A stretch of 64,000 bases of DNA from Bradyrhizobium diazoefficiens (GCF_016616235.1 NZ_CP067100.1:3345001-3409000), one strand, 5' to 3'; positions 9,013 to 18,690 are shown, numbered from the stretch's first letter. Numbers and translations: made by a program. Notes: generated from the letters alone by a model not told the origin.

Positions 9013-10188
9013 ATGATCGTTCGGCAGTTCATCAATTGGATCAGGACGGCGCCCGCCGGCGAGCGGGCCGAGGCAACACGGGCATTGGCCCGGGCCTGGC
9101 TGATCTCAGACCTTTCGACAGACAACCGCATTGCCGCCGAAGGCGCGCTGCTGATGCAGCTCGACGATCCCTCGCCGCTGGTGCGGCAGGCGATGGCCGA
9201 GGCGTTTGCGCGCAGCCTCGATGCGCCGGCCGCGATCGTGCGGGCGCTGTCGGCAGACCAGCCGACGGTCGCATTGCCCGTGCTCGAACATTCGCCGCTG
9301 CTGATCGACGCTGATCTCGTCGACATCGTCGCAACCGGCAATGACGAGGTGCAATGTGCTGTCGCCCGCCGCACTGCGCTGCCGGTGTCGGTCTGCGCCG
9401 CCATCGCCGAAGTCGGCTGCGCGGCGGCCGCGCTGGAGCTGATCGAAAATCCGCACGCCGAGCTCACGCCGTTCTCCTGGCACCGCATCGTCGAGCGCCA
9501 CGGCCAGCTCGCCGCGATCCGCGAGGCGATGCTGGTGCTGGACGATCTGCCGTCGGCAACGCGCGCTGCTTTGGTGGCAAAGCTTTCGGAAACTCTGGCG
9601 CAATTCGTCGTGGCGCGAAATTGGCTGAGCGCCGATCGCGCCGAGCGCATCGCCACCGAGGCGCGCGATCGCTCCACCATGCACATCGCGGCGCGCTCGC
9701 GCGGCGAGGACATGGCGGGCCTGGTACATCATTTGCGCGTCACCGGCCAGCTCACTGCGGGGCTGATCCTGCGCGCGTTGCTGTCGAGCAATCTCGATCT
9801 GTTCGACGCATCGCTCGCCGAGCTCGCCGATCTGCCGCTGGCGCGCGTCTCGGCGCTGCTGCACGATCGCGGCGGCAACAGCCTGCATGCGCTGCTTCGC
9901 CGCGCCGGGCTGCCCGAGGCGACGTTCGCCGCGTTCCAGGTCGCGCTCGATGCCTGCCACGAGCAGGGCTTTGTCGGCAGCGACGACGGGGCCGCCCGGC
10001 TGCGCCGCCGCATGGTCGAGCGCGTGCTCACCCATTGCGAGACCGACCGCGGCGCCGCCGAGCCGCTGATGGTGCTGCTCCGCCGCTTTGCCACGGAGTC
10101 GGCGCGCGAAGAGGCGAGGCTGTTCTGCGACGAGCTCGTTGCGGATGACGCGATCGAGCCGGTGTACGAAGATTTGATCGCGGCGTGA
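9013..10188 (+). CDS. DUF2336 domain-containing protein
   Basis: The 391-residue all-helical protein is rich in Ala, Leu and Arg, with HEAT-like helical pairs in the N-terminal half (DDPSPLVRQAMAEAFARS) and a DUF2336-type region. It has no signal peptide or membrane helix. DUF2336 proteins are frequent in rhizobia and often lie near signalling genes; no biochemical role is established. The ATG has a GGAAGCAGC leader. The gene is followed by a palindromic repeat and then by Hpt and receiver genes on the opposite strand. Confidence 0.78.
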   Translation: MIVRQFINWIRTAPAGERAEATRALARAWLISDLSTDNRIAAEGALLMQLDDPSPLVRQAMAEAFARSLDAPAAIVRALSADQPTVALPVLEHSPLLIDADLVDIVATGNDEVQCAVARRTALPVSVCAAIAEVGCAAAALELIENPHAELTPFSWHRIVERHGQLAAIREAMLVLDDLPSATRAALVAKLSETLAQFVVARNWLSADRAERIATEARDRSTMHIAARSRGEDMAGLVHHLRVTGQLTAGLILRALLSSNLDLFDASLAELADLPLARVSALLHDRGGNSLHALLRRAGLPEATFAAFQVALDACHEQGFVGSDDGAARLRRRMVERVLTHCETDRGAAEPLMVLLRRFATESAREEARLFCDELVADDAIEPVYEDLIAA

Positions 10189-10198
10189 CGAGATGCCA

Positions 10199-10292
10199 TA
10201 GGGTGGGCAAATGCGCATAGCGCCGTGCCCACCATCTCTCCGCAAAGTTGGCGTTGATTGATCGGTGGGCACGCTTCGCTTTGCCCACCCTA
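10199..10292. repeat. REP-like element with nested inverted repeats
   Basis: The outer arms TAGGGTGGGCAAA (10199-10211) and its complement (10280-10292) are perfect over 13 bp. Inside, CGTGCCCACC (10224-10233) pairs with GGTGGGCACG (10264-10273). The element fills the gap between two convergent genes and is a familiar type of Bradyrhizobium dispersed repeat. A related TAGGGTGGGTTAG head occurs at 51759. Confidence 0.75.
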
Positions 10293-10316
10293 CGATATCT
10301 TGCGAACCGCGAGAAC

Positions 10317-10895
10317 CTACTCCGTCGGCACGATGCTCGGCGCGAGGATCGCCTCGAGATGCTCGGGGCGGTCGCGGTTGACGTGGGCGAGATAGTCGTC
10401 GGCGACCTTGCGCAGACGGCGGCTGAGCTCGGCGGAGACGCTGATGCGGTCGAGCTGGGTGTTCTCGTGCACGATGGCGAGGATGGCGTTGATGTGGTGC
10501 GTGAACAGCTCGGCCGGCACTCGCTCCAGATCGGGAGCGTGCTCGATGATCCGGCACAGGCTCTCGGCGATTCCCGCAGCTGCCGGATAGCCGAACGTTG
10601 CAGCATCGCCCTTGATGTCGTGCGCAGCGCGGAACAGCTCGTCGCGTCGTTCCTTGGTGAAGCCGTCATTGCGAATGGCGACATAGGCGGTCGAGAGACG
10701 GTTGACCTCGGTCGTCATCCAGTCCTTGAACTCGCCGGAAAGGCCCGCGAGCGCCTGTTCGGCGCGGCCGATCGGATCGTCCATGTCCTTGTCTTCGACG
10801 CGGCGCAGAACTTTGCGCAGCGGATTGGGCTGCGTGATGATCTGATGCGTGGCGAAGGCCGTGACCTCGATGTCCTTTGCGCTGTTCTTCGCCAT
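10317..10895 (-). CDS. Hpt (histidine phosphotransfer) domain protein
   Basis: This 192-residue protein has an Hpt four-helix bundle. The phospho-accepting His is His92 in AAHDIKGDAATFG, a textbook Hpt motif. There is no membrane segment. Its role would be relaying phosphate between a histidine kinase and a response regulator. The single-receiver protein encoded just upstream on the same strand (28-base gap) is the natural partner; no kinase is encoded nearby. The ATG at 10895 was chosen because it starts the conserved sequence; longer frames overlap the upstream gene. Confidence 0.87.
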   Translation of the reverse strand: MAKNSAKDIEVTAFATHQIITQPNPLRKVLRRVEDKDMDDPIGRAEQALAGLSGEFKDWMTTEVNRLSTAYVAIRNDGFTKERRDELFRAAHDIKGDAATFGYPAAAGIAESLCRIIEHAPDLERVPAELFTHHINAILAIVHENTQLDRISVSAELSRRLRKVADDYLAHVNRDRPEHLEAILAPSIVPTE

Positions 10896-10923
10896 GATGC
10901 CTGCCTCGTCTGAAGACGTTGCG

Positions 10924-11469
10924 CTAGATGGAGGAGCGGGCCTTATCGAGCAACGAAGGCTGCTGGAGCACCTCGTGCTTTTCGCCGACGCGGCGCTCGG
11001 GGCCCATATAGGCGGAGTTGGTGTTGCGGCGCCGGTCCGGACCGAAATAGGTCTTGGTCTTGATGAAAGGCCGGGGATTGGCGACGACGTTGAGGATGCG
11101 CTGGTAGAGGCCCTTGGCCGAGATCGGCTTGGCCAGGAATTCGGTGACGCCGGCATCGCGCGCGACCGTGACGCGGCGCTTCTCGGAATGGCCGGTCAGC
11201 ATGATGATCGGCGCGTAAGGATTGCCCTTCGATTCCGGCTGCCGGATCATCTGCGCGAGCTCGAGCCCATCGAAGATCGGCATCGCCCAGTCGGTGATGA
11301 CGATATCCGGGACGTAATGGCTGTACATTTCCAGCGCCGTGGCGCCGTCCTCGGCCTCATAGACCTCGCGCGCGCCGAACGAGTGCAGCAGCGTCCGCAG
11401 GATGCGGCGCATGTGCGGATTGTCATCGCAGACGAGGAAGCGCAGCTTGTTGAAATCGATGCGGAACAT
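10924..11469 (-). CDS. CheY-like response regulator
   Basis: The 181-residue protein has one receiver domain with the acidic pair Asp15/Asp16, phospho-acceptor Asp60 (VITDWAMP), Thr92 and Lys114. After the receiver there is a 55-residue tail with YFGPDRRRN and MGPERRV, two similar short Arg-rich blocks, but no DNA-binding domain. It probably signals by protein contact. It is directly upstream of the Hpt gene and likely shares its transcript. The ATG at 11469 fits the domain start; an extra 11 residues are possible from an upstream in-frame ATG. Confidence 0.88.
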   Translation of the reverse strand: MFRIDFNKLRFLVCDDNPHMRRILRTLLHSFGAREVYEAEDGATALEMYSHYVPDIVITDWAMPIFDGLELAQMIRQPESKGNPYAPIIMLTGHSEKRRVTVARDAGVTEFLAKPISAKGLYQRILNVVANPRPFIKTKTYFGPDRRRNTNSAYMGPERRVGEKHEVLQQPSLLDKARSSI

Positions 11470-11566
11470 GACGCCTGGGCCAGAGCGGTCAACCTTCATT
11501 AACCATATCGCGCCGGGAGTTAATGAAGGGTTGCCGACGGGCCCCGGCCGGCACCGGACAGGGCGC

Positions 11567-12346
11567 TCAGTAGCCGAACTGTTCGCGCAGAATGCGTTCT
11601 TCCAGGCTGTGGCCGGGGTCGAATAGCATGCGCATCGAGATGGATTTGTCGGAGAGCACCTCGACGCGGCGGACCCTGCGTACCTCTTCATGGTCGGCGA
11701 CGGCCGCGACCGGGCGCTTGTCGTCTTCCAGCACCTCAATCATGACATAGGCCGTGTTAGGCAACAGGGCGCCGCGCCAGCGCCGCGGCCGGAAAGCGCT
11801 GATCGGCGTCAGTGCAAGGAGCGCCGCGTTGATCGGCAGGATCGGGCCCTGCGCCGAAAGATTGTAGGCAGTCGAACCTGCCGGCGTCGCCACGATGATG
11901 CCGTCGGCGATCAACTCGGGCATGCGCTCGCGCTCGTCGATCAGGATCCGCAGGCGTGCGGCCTGGTAGGTCTGCCGGAACAGGTAGACCTCGTTGATGG
12001 CGTGATGCAGGTGCACGCGGTCGTTGCTATCCGTGGCGCGCATCAGGAGCGGGTTGATCTCGGACTCATGCGCCGCCGCGAGTCGCGCGCGGAGGTCGTG
12101 GGTCGAGTACTCGTTCATCAAGAAGCCAACCGTGCCGCGGTGCATGCCGTAGATCGGCTTTCCCGTGCGCATGTTGTGGTGCAGCGTCTGGAGCATCAGG
12201 CCATCGCCGCCGAGCGCGACCACGACGTCCGCGTCATCAGGGTCGCAATTGCCATAGTCCCTGGTGAGCTGGCTGAAGGCGGTCTGCGCCTCGCTGCTGG
12301 GGCTCGCGACGAAGGCGATCCGGTCGTATCGCACTGGCTTGGTCAT
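11567..12346 (-). CDS. nadK: NAD kinase
   Basis: NadK phosphorylates NAD to NADP. The 259-residue protein has the ALGGDGLML motif (Gly46-Gly47-Asp48-Gly49), the NE of INEVYL, and the [15 protein letters not shown] substrate loop. The N-terminus is short, as usual in alphaproteobacteria. The ATG at 12346 begins the conserved [12 protein letters not shown]; a longer reading frame upstream shows no family similarity. It reads divergently from the S10 peptidase gene. Confidence 0.95.
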   Translation of the reverse strand: MTKPVRYDRIAFVASPSSEAQTAFSQLTRDYGNCDPDDADVVVALGGDGLMLQTLHHNMRTGKPIYGMHRGTVGFLMNEYSTHDLRARLAAAHESEINPLLMRATDSNDRVHLHHAINEVYLFRQTYQAARLRILIDERERMPELIADGIIVATPAGSTAYNLSAQGPILPINAALLALTPISAFRPRRWRGALLPNTAYVMIEVLEDDKRPVAAVADHEEVRRVRRVEVLSDKSISMRMLFDPGHSLEERILREQFGY

Positions 12347-12596
12347 GGCTTCCGGGCAGGGCCGCTGCTGGAGAAAGTTCCGCCGGGCTCGTCTATACGA
12401 CCTGGGCCCGCATTGTCGAGGAGGACCGCCTTCAAGGCAAACGGACGATTGGGCATCTTGAGGACAAAACCGGCTCAATTTGAGCTCCGGCCGGCCTCCT
12501 CGGCGCCCGCTGGACCGGTGATCCCCCAAACCGTCGCATTTGCTCGCTAGCCTTCGGATGTGCACCGGTCCTCGCGGCCGGGCAGGGAGAACGATC

Positions 12597-14165
12597 ATGG
12601 TCACGAGCTTGCCGGCCCTGCGCCGTGCGTTCCTGGTGCTGGCGGTGTCGATCTTCGCGTTCGCTAGCTTTGCGCGCGCAGACGATCCGCCGCAGCCGCG
12701 CGCGGAGGCGGCCTCGCCAGCCGGTCAGAAGGGCGGACGCAGCAGCGGCGCGCCAGGCGCCCCGCAGAATGCGGCGTCGGCGCCCGAACTGCATCGTCTC
12801 CCGCCGGACTCCAGCACGCAGCAGACGCTGGATCTGCCGGGCCGCACTCTGAGCTTCGCGGCGACTGCCGGTTCGATCCGGGTGTACGACGGCAAGGGCG
12901 AGCCGCTGGCCGACATCGCTTACAACTCCTACGAACTCGACGGCGTAGATCGCGCCGCCCGTCCGGTCACGTTCCTGTTCAACGGCGGGCCCGGCGCCTC
13001 CTCGGCCTGGCTCCAGTTCGGGGCTGCCGGGCCGTGGCGGCTGCCGCTCCATGGCGAAGCCCTGTCGCCCTCGGCCTCGCCCGAGGTGAAGCCGAACGCG
13101 GAGACCTGGCTCGATTTCACCGATCTCGTCTTCATCGATCCCGTCAGCACCGGCTACAGCCGTTTTGTCACGAGCAGCGAGGACGCACGCAAATCGTTCT
13201 ACTCCGTTGACGGCGACGTCAACACGATCGCGCTGGTGATCCGCCGCTGGCTCGAGAAGCACGACCGGCTGACCTCGCCGAAATACGTCGCTGGCGAGAG
13301 CTATGGCGGCATTCGCGGGCCGAAGGTCGTGCGCCAGTTGCAGATCCAGCACGGCGTCGGGGTCAGGGGATTGGTCCTGGTGTCGCCGCTCTTGGACTTC
13401 CGCGAGTTCACCGGCACCAGCCTTCTGCAATATGTCGCAACGCTGCCGAGCTATGTGGCGGTGGCGCGCGAAGCCAAGGGGCCTGTCACCCGTGCCGATC
13501 TCGCCGACGTCGAGGCTTACGCGCGCGGCGAATTCCTGGCCGACCTCGTCAAGGGCGAGGCGGACAAGGAGGCCACCACCCGGCTCGCCGACAAGGTCGC
13601 CGAGCTGACCGGCATCGACCAGGCGGTGAGCCGCCGGCTCGCCGGGCGCCTCGACGTCGGAGAATTCCGCCGTGAGCTTGATCGCAAGAACGGCAAGGTG
13701 ACGGGACGCTATGATGGCTCGGTGCGCGGCCTCGATCCCTATCCGGACTCGAGCAGCTCCCGGTTCGGCGATCCCTCGGGCGACTCGCTCCAGGCACCGC
13801 TGACGAGTGCCGCGGTCGACGTGCTGACGCGCAAGCTGAACTGGCGCCCCGATGGCTCCTATGAAGTCCTGAACGGTGCTGTAGAGGGCCACTGGGATTT
13901 CGGCCGCGGCATCAACCCGCCGCAGTCGATTTCGGAGCTGCGCCAGATCCTCGCCACCGACGCGAGGCTGAACGTGCTGGTCGGGCACGGCCTGTTCGAT
14001 CTCGCCACGCCGTATTTCGGAACGAGGCGGGTGCTCGACCAGCTGCCGGCCTTCGCGAGCCAGCGCGTGAAGTTCGTCGCCTATCCCGGCGGGCACATGT
14101 TCTATTCGCGCGACGGCTCGCGGCAGGCATTCCGCAGCGAGGTCGAGGCCCTGATCAGGGAATAG
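12597..14165 (+). CDS. S10 family serine carboxypeptidase
   Basis: The 522-residue secreted peptidase has a signal peptide ending near ARAD, a disordered Gly/Ala/Pro linker, then the S10 alpha/beta-hydrolase fold. NGGPGASS forms the oxyanion region, GESYGG carries the nucleophile Ser235, and a C-terminal GHMFY supplies the His. S10 enzymes remove C-terminal residues from peptides at acidic pH. The ATG at 12597 has AGGGAG seven bases upstream. The 3' end overlaps the convergent beta-lactamase-fold gene by 11 bases. Confidence 0.9.
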   Translation: MVTSLPALRRAFLVLAVSIFAFASFARADDPPQPRAEAASPAGQKGGRSSGAPGAPQNAASAPELHRLPPDSSTQQTLDLPGRTLSFAATAGSIRVYDGKGEPLADIAYNSYELDGVDRAARPVTFLFNGGPGASSAWLQFGAAGPWRLPLHGEALSPSASPEVKPNAETWLDFTDLVFIDPVSTGYSRFVTSSEDARKSFYSVDGDVNTIALVIRRWLEKHDRLTSPKYVAGESYGGIRGPKVVRQLQIQHGVGVRGLVLVSPLLDFREFTGTSLLQYVATLPSYVAVAREAKGPVTRADLADVEAYARGEFLADLVKGEADKEATTRLADKVAELTGIDQAVSRRLAGRLDVGEFRRELDRKNGKVTGRYDGSVRGLDPYPDSSSSRFGDPSGDSLQAPLTSAAVDVLTRKLNWRPDGSYEVLNGAVEGHWDFGRGINPPQSISELRQILATDARLNVLVGHGLFDLATPYFGTRRVLDQLPAFASQRVKFVAYPGGHMFYSRDGSRQAFRSEVEALIRE

Positions 14166-15540
14166 AGCGCCGTTTGCGTGGCGCATATCTGCGTGCGATC
14201 TCGCGCGCCACGACGGCTTCCTGCTTGACGTTGGCACCGGCGATCCAGATGTCGCTGACCTTGCCGCGCTTGTCGCGGACGCGGCGGACCGACTCGCCGT
14301 GGCTGGAATGGCCGGCGGCCCAGGCGAGCTTGCCGGTGTCGCGGCCGGTGACCTCGATCTCGGCGGCGTCCATGAAAGGGTTGTTGAGCTGCGGATTGGC
14401 GACGAGGACGCGGTTGCCCGCCGGTACCAGGTCGGTCGCACCCCAGATCGTCCACCAGCGGCCGGTCCAGTCCCGCACGCGCCGGTCGGGCGCGCCGCGC
14501 GAGTGGAAGACGCGCAGGATCTGCATCGCGCCGTCCATCCAGAACGGCGCGGCGCCGTCGATTGAGTTGCTGAGGATGCTGATCGCGAGCTCGCAAGAGG
14601 GGATCGAGCAGGTCCGCGAGATGTAGCCCTGGAAGTGGCCGCCATGACCGAACCAGTCCCAGCCGTCGAGCTTGCCGATGCCGATGCCCAGGCCGTAATA
14701 GCCCTCGAAACTCTGCGGGATCCGCCAATGATGCCGAGTCATCTCGCGGCGGCTTGCGGCTGACAGTACGCTCTTTTTCGTACTGGGCGTGAGCTGTGCG
14801 AAGAAGCGCGCGGTATCGGCGGCGGTCGCAGCGAAGCCTGTGGCCGATGCCATCGCGTTTGTAGGGTTGTCGCCGGGGATGACGCATCGCTCGCCCAGTG
14901 GCACTCTTCGCGTGTGGCCGCGCGCGAACGGGGCCTCTTTGGGAAACGGCGCGTCTGGCTCCGTCTCGCGCAGACCGGCGGCCTCGATGATCTCGCGCTT
15001 GATCCACGCCGTGTAGGGCTCCTTCGCCACGGCTTCGATGGCGAGGCCGAGCAGGCCAAAACCGTGATTGGAATATTTGAAGCGTGTGCCGGGCTCGATC
15101 GCAGTCGGCAGCTTCAGCTCCGCGAGCAGTTCCTTCGCACTGAGATACGGACGGCGATCGATGAACTGCCCGGAATCGGCGCCGTCGCGCGTCAGCCCCG
15201 CGGTGTGCGAGAGCAGCTGCGCGATGGTCGTTTCAGCCACGCGCGGATGCAGGCCGCCGACATATTGGCCGACCGGATCGTCGAGCCGTAGCTTGCGCAG
15301 CTCGCGCAGCTTCATGATGCCGGCCGAGGTAAAGCTCTTGGAGTGCGAGGCGATGCGGAAACGGTGGCGCGGGGTCAGCTTCTCGCCGGTGTCGAGATTG
15401 GCAAGGCCGAACGCATGCTCGGCGACGACCTCGCCGCGATGGACGAAAGCGACGACGACGCCCGGCTGCTGAATTGTCCTGTGTTGGAATTCGATCCATG
15501 AGCCGATGTAGTCGATCGCGGATCGCAGCCACCTATCCAT
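14155..15540 (-). CDS. serine hydrolase, beta-lactamase/DD-peptidase fold
   Basis: The 461-residue protein is of the class C beta-lactamase/D-aminopeptidase family. It has SHSK (Ser65, Lys68), YSN (Tyr156-Ser-Asn158) and an HGG element near residue 290, which together make a complete active site. A C-terminal domain of about 110 residues follows, as in many esterase-like members. No signal peptide is visible, so it is probably cytosolic. The substrate is unknown; true antibiotic resistance is unlikely from this subfamily. It overlaps the S10 peptidase gene tail-to-tail. Confidence 0.88.
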   Translation of the reverse strand: MDRWLRSAIDYIGSWIEFQHRTIQQPGVVVAFVHRGEVVAEHAFGLANLDTGEKLTPRHRFRIASHSKSFTSAGIMKLRELRKLRLDDPVGQYVGGLHPRVAETTIAQLLSHTAGLTRDGADSGQFIDRRPYLSAKELLAELKLPTAIEPGTRFKYSNHGFGLLGLAIEAVAKEPYTAWIKREIIEAAGLRETEPDAPFPKEAPFARGHTRRVPLGERCVIPGDNPTNAMASATGFAATAADTARFFAQLTPSTKKSVLSAASRREMTRHHWRIPQSFEGYYGLGIGIGKLDGWDWFGHGGHFQGYISRTCSIPSCELAISILSNSIDGAAPFWMDGAMQILRVFHSRGAPDRRVRDWTGRWWTIWGATDLVPAGNRVLVANPQLNNPFMDAAEIEVTGRDTGKLAWAAGHSSHGESVRRVRDKRGKVSDIWIAGANVKQEAVVAREIARRYAPRKRRSIP

Positions 15541-15592
15541 TGCGCACCATATGTGGGGAGGATTCGTGCGCGAAGGCTAGCCGAGAAAACAG

Positions 15593-15622
15593 AACCGGCA
15601 CAACCCTGAGGTTGTGCCGGTT
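15593..15622 (-). terminator. intrinsic terminator of the TPR gene
   Basis: A perfect 13-bp stem (AACCGGCACAACC and its complement) with a four-base loop lies 24 bases after the TPR gene stop. On the minus strand it is followed by CTGTTTTCTC, giving the U-rich tail expected for rho-independent termination. It separates the TPR gene from the downstream hydrolase gene on the same strand. Confidence 0.85.
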
Positions 15623-15645
15623 CGTGCCGTTCGAAACGAGATGTC

Positions 15646-16188
15646 TTAGTAGACCAGCGTCGCGCCGGTCGGCTTGTCGAGCGCGGCGGCAAGCGAGCGA
15701 TACTCGGAGCTGTCGGTGCCGGCGAGCGAAGCGATCTTGCTCAGGTGATACTGCGCCTGCTCGCGGTTGCCCTGCTCGAGCTGCCAGAGGCCGTAATACT
15801 GCCAGGTGCGGACGTGGTTCGGATCGTCCTTCAGCGCCAGCTCGTAATAGACCTTGGACGATTGGTAGTCGCCGAGCTTGCGATAGGAATAGCCGATCAG
15901 ATTGGCGACGTCGGCGACGTCGTCGCGCTGGAGCGACTTCAGCTGGCTGATCGCGCCGGTGTAGTCGTGGTTGTCATAGATCGTGGTGTAGGCGGTGCGA
16001 TAGGCGGCGAGGAATTTGGGATCGCTGACGGAGGAGCTCTTCTTCTTGCCCTTCTTGGTCGAGGAGTCCGATTTCGGCGGCGAGGAGGGCTCGTCACTTC
16101 CGGCGGCGTAAGCGCTGGTCAGCGCCGGCGCGACCGCCAGCGACATGGCGACGAGTCCCGGCACAACAAGCATTGAGAGTTTGCGCAT
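15646..16188 (-). CDS. periplasmic TPR-repeat protein
   Basis: The 180-residue protein has a signal peptide (ending around AYAA), a Ser/Lys-rich linker, then about three tetratricopeptide-like helix pairs (YTTIYDNHDYTGAISQL, LIGYSYRKLGDYQSSKVYY, YGLWQLEQGNREQAQYHL). Such repeats mediate protein-protein contacts in the envelope; the partner is unknown. The ATG has GGAG eight bases upstream, while a TTG one codon earlier is less likely. A strong terminator follows the gene. Confidence 0.8.
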   Translation of the reverse strand: MRKLSMLVVPGLVAMSLAVAPALTSAYAAGSDEPSSPPKSDSSTKKGKKKSSSVSDPKFLAAYRTAYTTIYDNHDYTGAISQLKSLQRDDVADVANLIGYSYRKLGDYQSSKVYYELALKDDPNHVRTWQYYGLWQLEQGNREQAQYHLSKIASLAGTDSSEYRSLAAALDKPTGATLVY

Positions 16189-16297
16189 CAAAATTCTCCG
16201 GTATGGAACGTGGCGATCCTACACGATTGCCCGAAGACCGGAACACCCGGCGGGTAAAAACATTCCCGCCGGCCCGGCCTATTCGCCCTGCGAGCAC

Positions 16298-16313
16298 ATG
16301 ACAAAGTTGTCAT
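16298..16313. promoter_or_regulatory. 16-bp palindrome, candidate operator
   Basis: ATGACAA and its complement TTGTCAT flank a two-base centre, making a perfect dyad in the divergent intergenic region between the TPR gene and the small secreted protein gene. The form fits a dimeric regulator site. I cannot assign a regulator. Confidence 0.4.
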
Positions 16314-16438
16314 CCAGATGAACGGAAGCCGGCGATCGGCTTCAGATTGGGTTCAGTGCGCGACGCCTAGGCTCCACCTACGATCAAAGGGTAGGCGAGA
16401 GGGCGCCGCCTCAAGATCCTTCAAAGAGGAGACCAACC

Positions 16439-16795
16439 ATGTTGAAGACCATTTCTGCAGCCTTGCTCGCAGCTTCCGTGGTCGCAGCCCCGGCCTTCGC
16501 GGCTGAGGCCGGCAAGACCACCACGACCGCGCCGGTGATCAAGGCGGACCAGACCAAGACCAAGGCGTCGACCACCGCCGCGAAACCCGAGACGGGCATC
16601 AAGGCCGACACGAAGGCGGCCGACGTCAAGGCCGACACCAAGTCGAAGGCGATGAATGCGAATGCCGCGGTTACGCCCGACGAGCACAAGACCGTGCGCA
16701 AGCATCGCCATCACCACAAGCATCTGTCGGCCAAGAAGTCGCTGAAGGCGCAGCCGGACGTGACCAAGCCGATGGCCACCGAGAAGCACAGCTAA
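16439..16795 (+). CDS. small secreted Lys/Thr/His-rich protein
   Basis: The 118-residue product has a clean signal peptide (ending PAFA-AE) and a mature part that is almost all Lys, Thr, Ala, Asp and Val. It has near-repeats of the KADTKAADVKADTK type, followed by a cationic KHRHHHKHLSAKKS stretch. The mature part should be disordered and could bind metal or buffer acid, in the manner of acid-shock-type proteins; that is analogy only. The SD GAGGAG is well placed. A 10-bp hairpin (16809-16843) follows the stop but lacks a T-run. Confidence 0.7.
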   Translation: MLKTISAALLAASVVAAPAFAAEAGKTTTTAPVIKADQTKTKASTTAAKPETGIKADTKAADVKADTKSKAMNANAAVTPDEHKTVRKHRHHHKHLSAKKSLKAQPDVTKPMATEKHS

Positions 16796-17001
16796 CGACT
16801 GAATCCCGCGCGGCGGCATCCCTGGCATTGCCCTGCCGCCGCGTGCGGAATTCAGGCCCGGTCCGTTCGTCAGACCTCGTGCGCAAGCACGGGATGCTGG
16901 GGGCGGGCCGGTGCGCTGTCTGGGCTGCGAAGCGAATTCCCTTTGCGCAACCTTGGAGCTAGAACGTCTTCCGAGTCTGACTGGCCGGAGAATGTGGTCC
17001 C

Positions 17002-17424
17002 TTGGGGCGATTGACGAAACGTGCGGCGATCCTCGTGCTGCCGCTGGCGCTCGCGGCCTGTTTCGGCAGCGAGGGTGACCGCCCAACGCTGATGGACGGG
17101 ACCCAGGCCGGAGGGCCGCAGCCCTTTCCCGACAATTTCCGCAGCGACACGCTGGCCCTGATGCGCACCTATCTCAACAACCCGGTGGGCGTGCGCGAGG
17201 CCAGCATGGCCGAGCCAGTGCAGCGCGAGGTTGGCGGCCGGCAGTTTTATATCAGCTGTCTGCATTTCACCCCGCGCGAGACCGATGGCAGCTACAAGGC
17301 CATGCGCGAGCGCGCGGTGATCTTCGTCAACGGCCGGGCGGACCGCGTCGTCGACCGCACCAGCGACCTCTGCGCCGGTGCGGTTTACGCACCGTTTCCG
17401 GAACTGGAAAAGATGACGCGGTAG
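17002..17424 (+). CDS. probable outer-membrane lipoprotein
   Basis: The 140-residue protein has a lipobox (LALAAC, Cys about residue 20) after a short hydrophobic segment, so it should be lipidated. The mature part has two further Cys that could form a disulfide. No ATG is available; TTG codons at 17002 and 17011 are the candidates, and both give a good signal peptide. I do not recognise the family. It stands alone between a small secreted protein gene and an outer-membrane beta-barrel gene. Confidence 0.68.
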   Translation: MGRLTKRAAILVLPLALAACFGSEGDRPTLMDGTQAGGPQPFPDNFRSDTLALMRTYLNNPVGVREASMAEPVQREVGGRQFYISCLHFTPRETDGSYKAMRERAVIFVNGRADRVVDRTSDLCAGAVYAPFPELEKMTR

Positions 17425-17709
17425 CGCAAAGCCCGCCTTCATCGGTGCCTGCTAGAACGAAGCTGCCGGAGCCGCTGGATCACATTTTGGCGAGCTTTGA
17501 ACGGGGTGGTTTTCTCTTGTGACAAATCGGCACGGCAAGCTTCGCGTCGAGGACGAAATCTGTCGATGCAGGGGGCGCGACGGAACAAAATCACGTTGTT
17601 GCCGCTCCGTCACAGTAACGAACGATCAACGTTCCGGCATCGTCGCGAAGCAACCCCATTCACGCCACGTTGTTTCCTGAGTGTCGCAAATGAAAGAACG
17701 GGGATGACC

Positions 17710-18417
17710 ATGAAGACGACTTTGCTGGGCGCTGCCGCCCTGCTTGCGCTGGTCGGGCCGGCTGCAGCAGCCGACATGCAGCCGCGCACCTATACCAAGG
17801 TTCCGGCCTATACACCGCCGCAGGTGATCTACAACTGGACCGGTTTCTATATCGGCGGCCATGTCGGCGGCGCGTTTGCCGGCGACAGCAGCTTCCAGTC
17901 GAGCGACGCCCGCTTCCTGGGCGGCGTGCAAGGCGGCTTCGACTACCAGTTCGCGCCCAACTGGGTGGTGGGCATCGAGGCCCAGTATTCGTGGCTGCCG
18001 ACCAACAATAACGGCGTCACGTTCCCGCTGGGGACGCAGGTGACGTCCAACACCGACCAGCTCGGCTCGGTGACCGGCCGCATCGGCTACACCTGGGGGC
18101 CGACGCTGCTCTACGCCAAGGGCGGTTACGCCTGGCGCAATGGCGGCCTCGGCGTCAACGTCGCCGGCGTGCCGCAGACCTTCACCGCGACCGGCAACAA
18201 CAAGGACGGCTACACCGTCGGCGCCGGCCTCGAATATATGTTCGCGCCGAACTGGTCGGCCAAGGCCGAGTACCAGTACTACAACTTTGGCAACACCACC
18301 TTCACCTCCGGTCCGGCCGACATCGTCGGCGTCCGCGGTCGGGAGGACGAGCATACCGTCAAGGTCGGTGTGAACTACCGCTTCGGCTGGGGCGGTCCGG
18401 CAGCCTCGCGCTACTGA
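17710..18417 (+). CDS. outer membrane beta-barrel protein (Omp25/31-like)
   Basis: The 235-residue porin-like protein has a signal peptide ending AAAA-D, then the WTGFYIGGHVGG motif that opens Omp25/OmpA-like barrels of rhizobia. Alternating strands follow, ending HTVKVGVNYRFGW with a short tail after the usual terminal aromatic. Its role is structural in the outer membrane and possibly immune- or plant-exposed. ATGs occur at 17704 and 17710; both keep the signal peptide, and the second leaves better room for the ACGGGG SD. A strong terminator follows. Confidence 0.88.
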   Translation: MKTTLLGAAALLALVGPAAAADMQPRTYTKVPAYTPPQVIYNWTGFYIGGHVGGAFAGDSSFQSSDARFLGGVQGGFDYQFAPNWVVGIEAQYSWLPTNNNGVTFPLGTQVTSNTDQLGSVTGRIGYTWGPTLLYAKGGYAWRNGGLGVNVAGVPQTFTATGNNKDGYTVGAGLEYMFAPNWSAKAEYQYYNFGNTTFTSGPADIVGVRGREDEHTVKVGVNYRFGWGGPAASRY

Positions 18418-18447
18418 CCTCCTGCCAGCTCTGATCCAGGATCTGAC

Positions 18448-18471
18448 AAAGGCCGGCTCGCGCCGGCCTTT
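18448..18471 (+). terminator. intrinsic terminator of the Omp gene
   Basis: AAAGGCCGGC and its exact complement form a 10-bp stem with a four-base TCGC loop, followed by CGTTTG. It lies 30 bases after the outer-membrane protein stop codon. Confidence 0.8.
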
Positions 18472-18690
18472 CGTTTGTAGGCCTTGCGTTTGCCGGCCTC
18501 GCATTGCCGGCTGACCGCCGTTTGCTTTGCGTGAACCATCTGGCGCGTCATTTGCTAGCAAACATTCCGGCGCGCGCCTTCTCACGCGCGTCATGGGGCG
18601 GGAGTAAAGCAAAAATAATTTTTGCCGCTTACGGAACTCGCGCTCCGGGGCGCGTTATATGAGAATTACCGGGCTGGTGGGACGACGGAC

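Noticed and set aside
12432..14645. A 737-codon frame antisense to the S10 peptidase
   Set aside because: High-GC codon bias leaves long open frames opposite real genes. This one has Arg/Ala-rich low-complexity protein and no family motif, while the opposite strand has GESYGG and a signal peptide.
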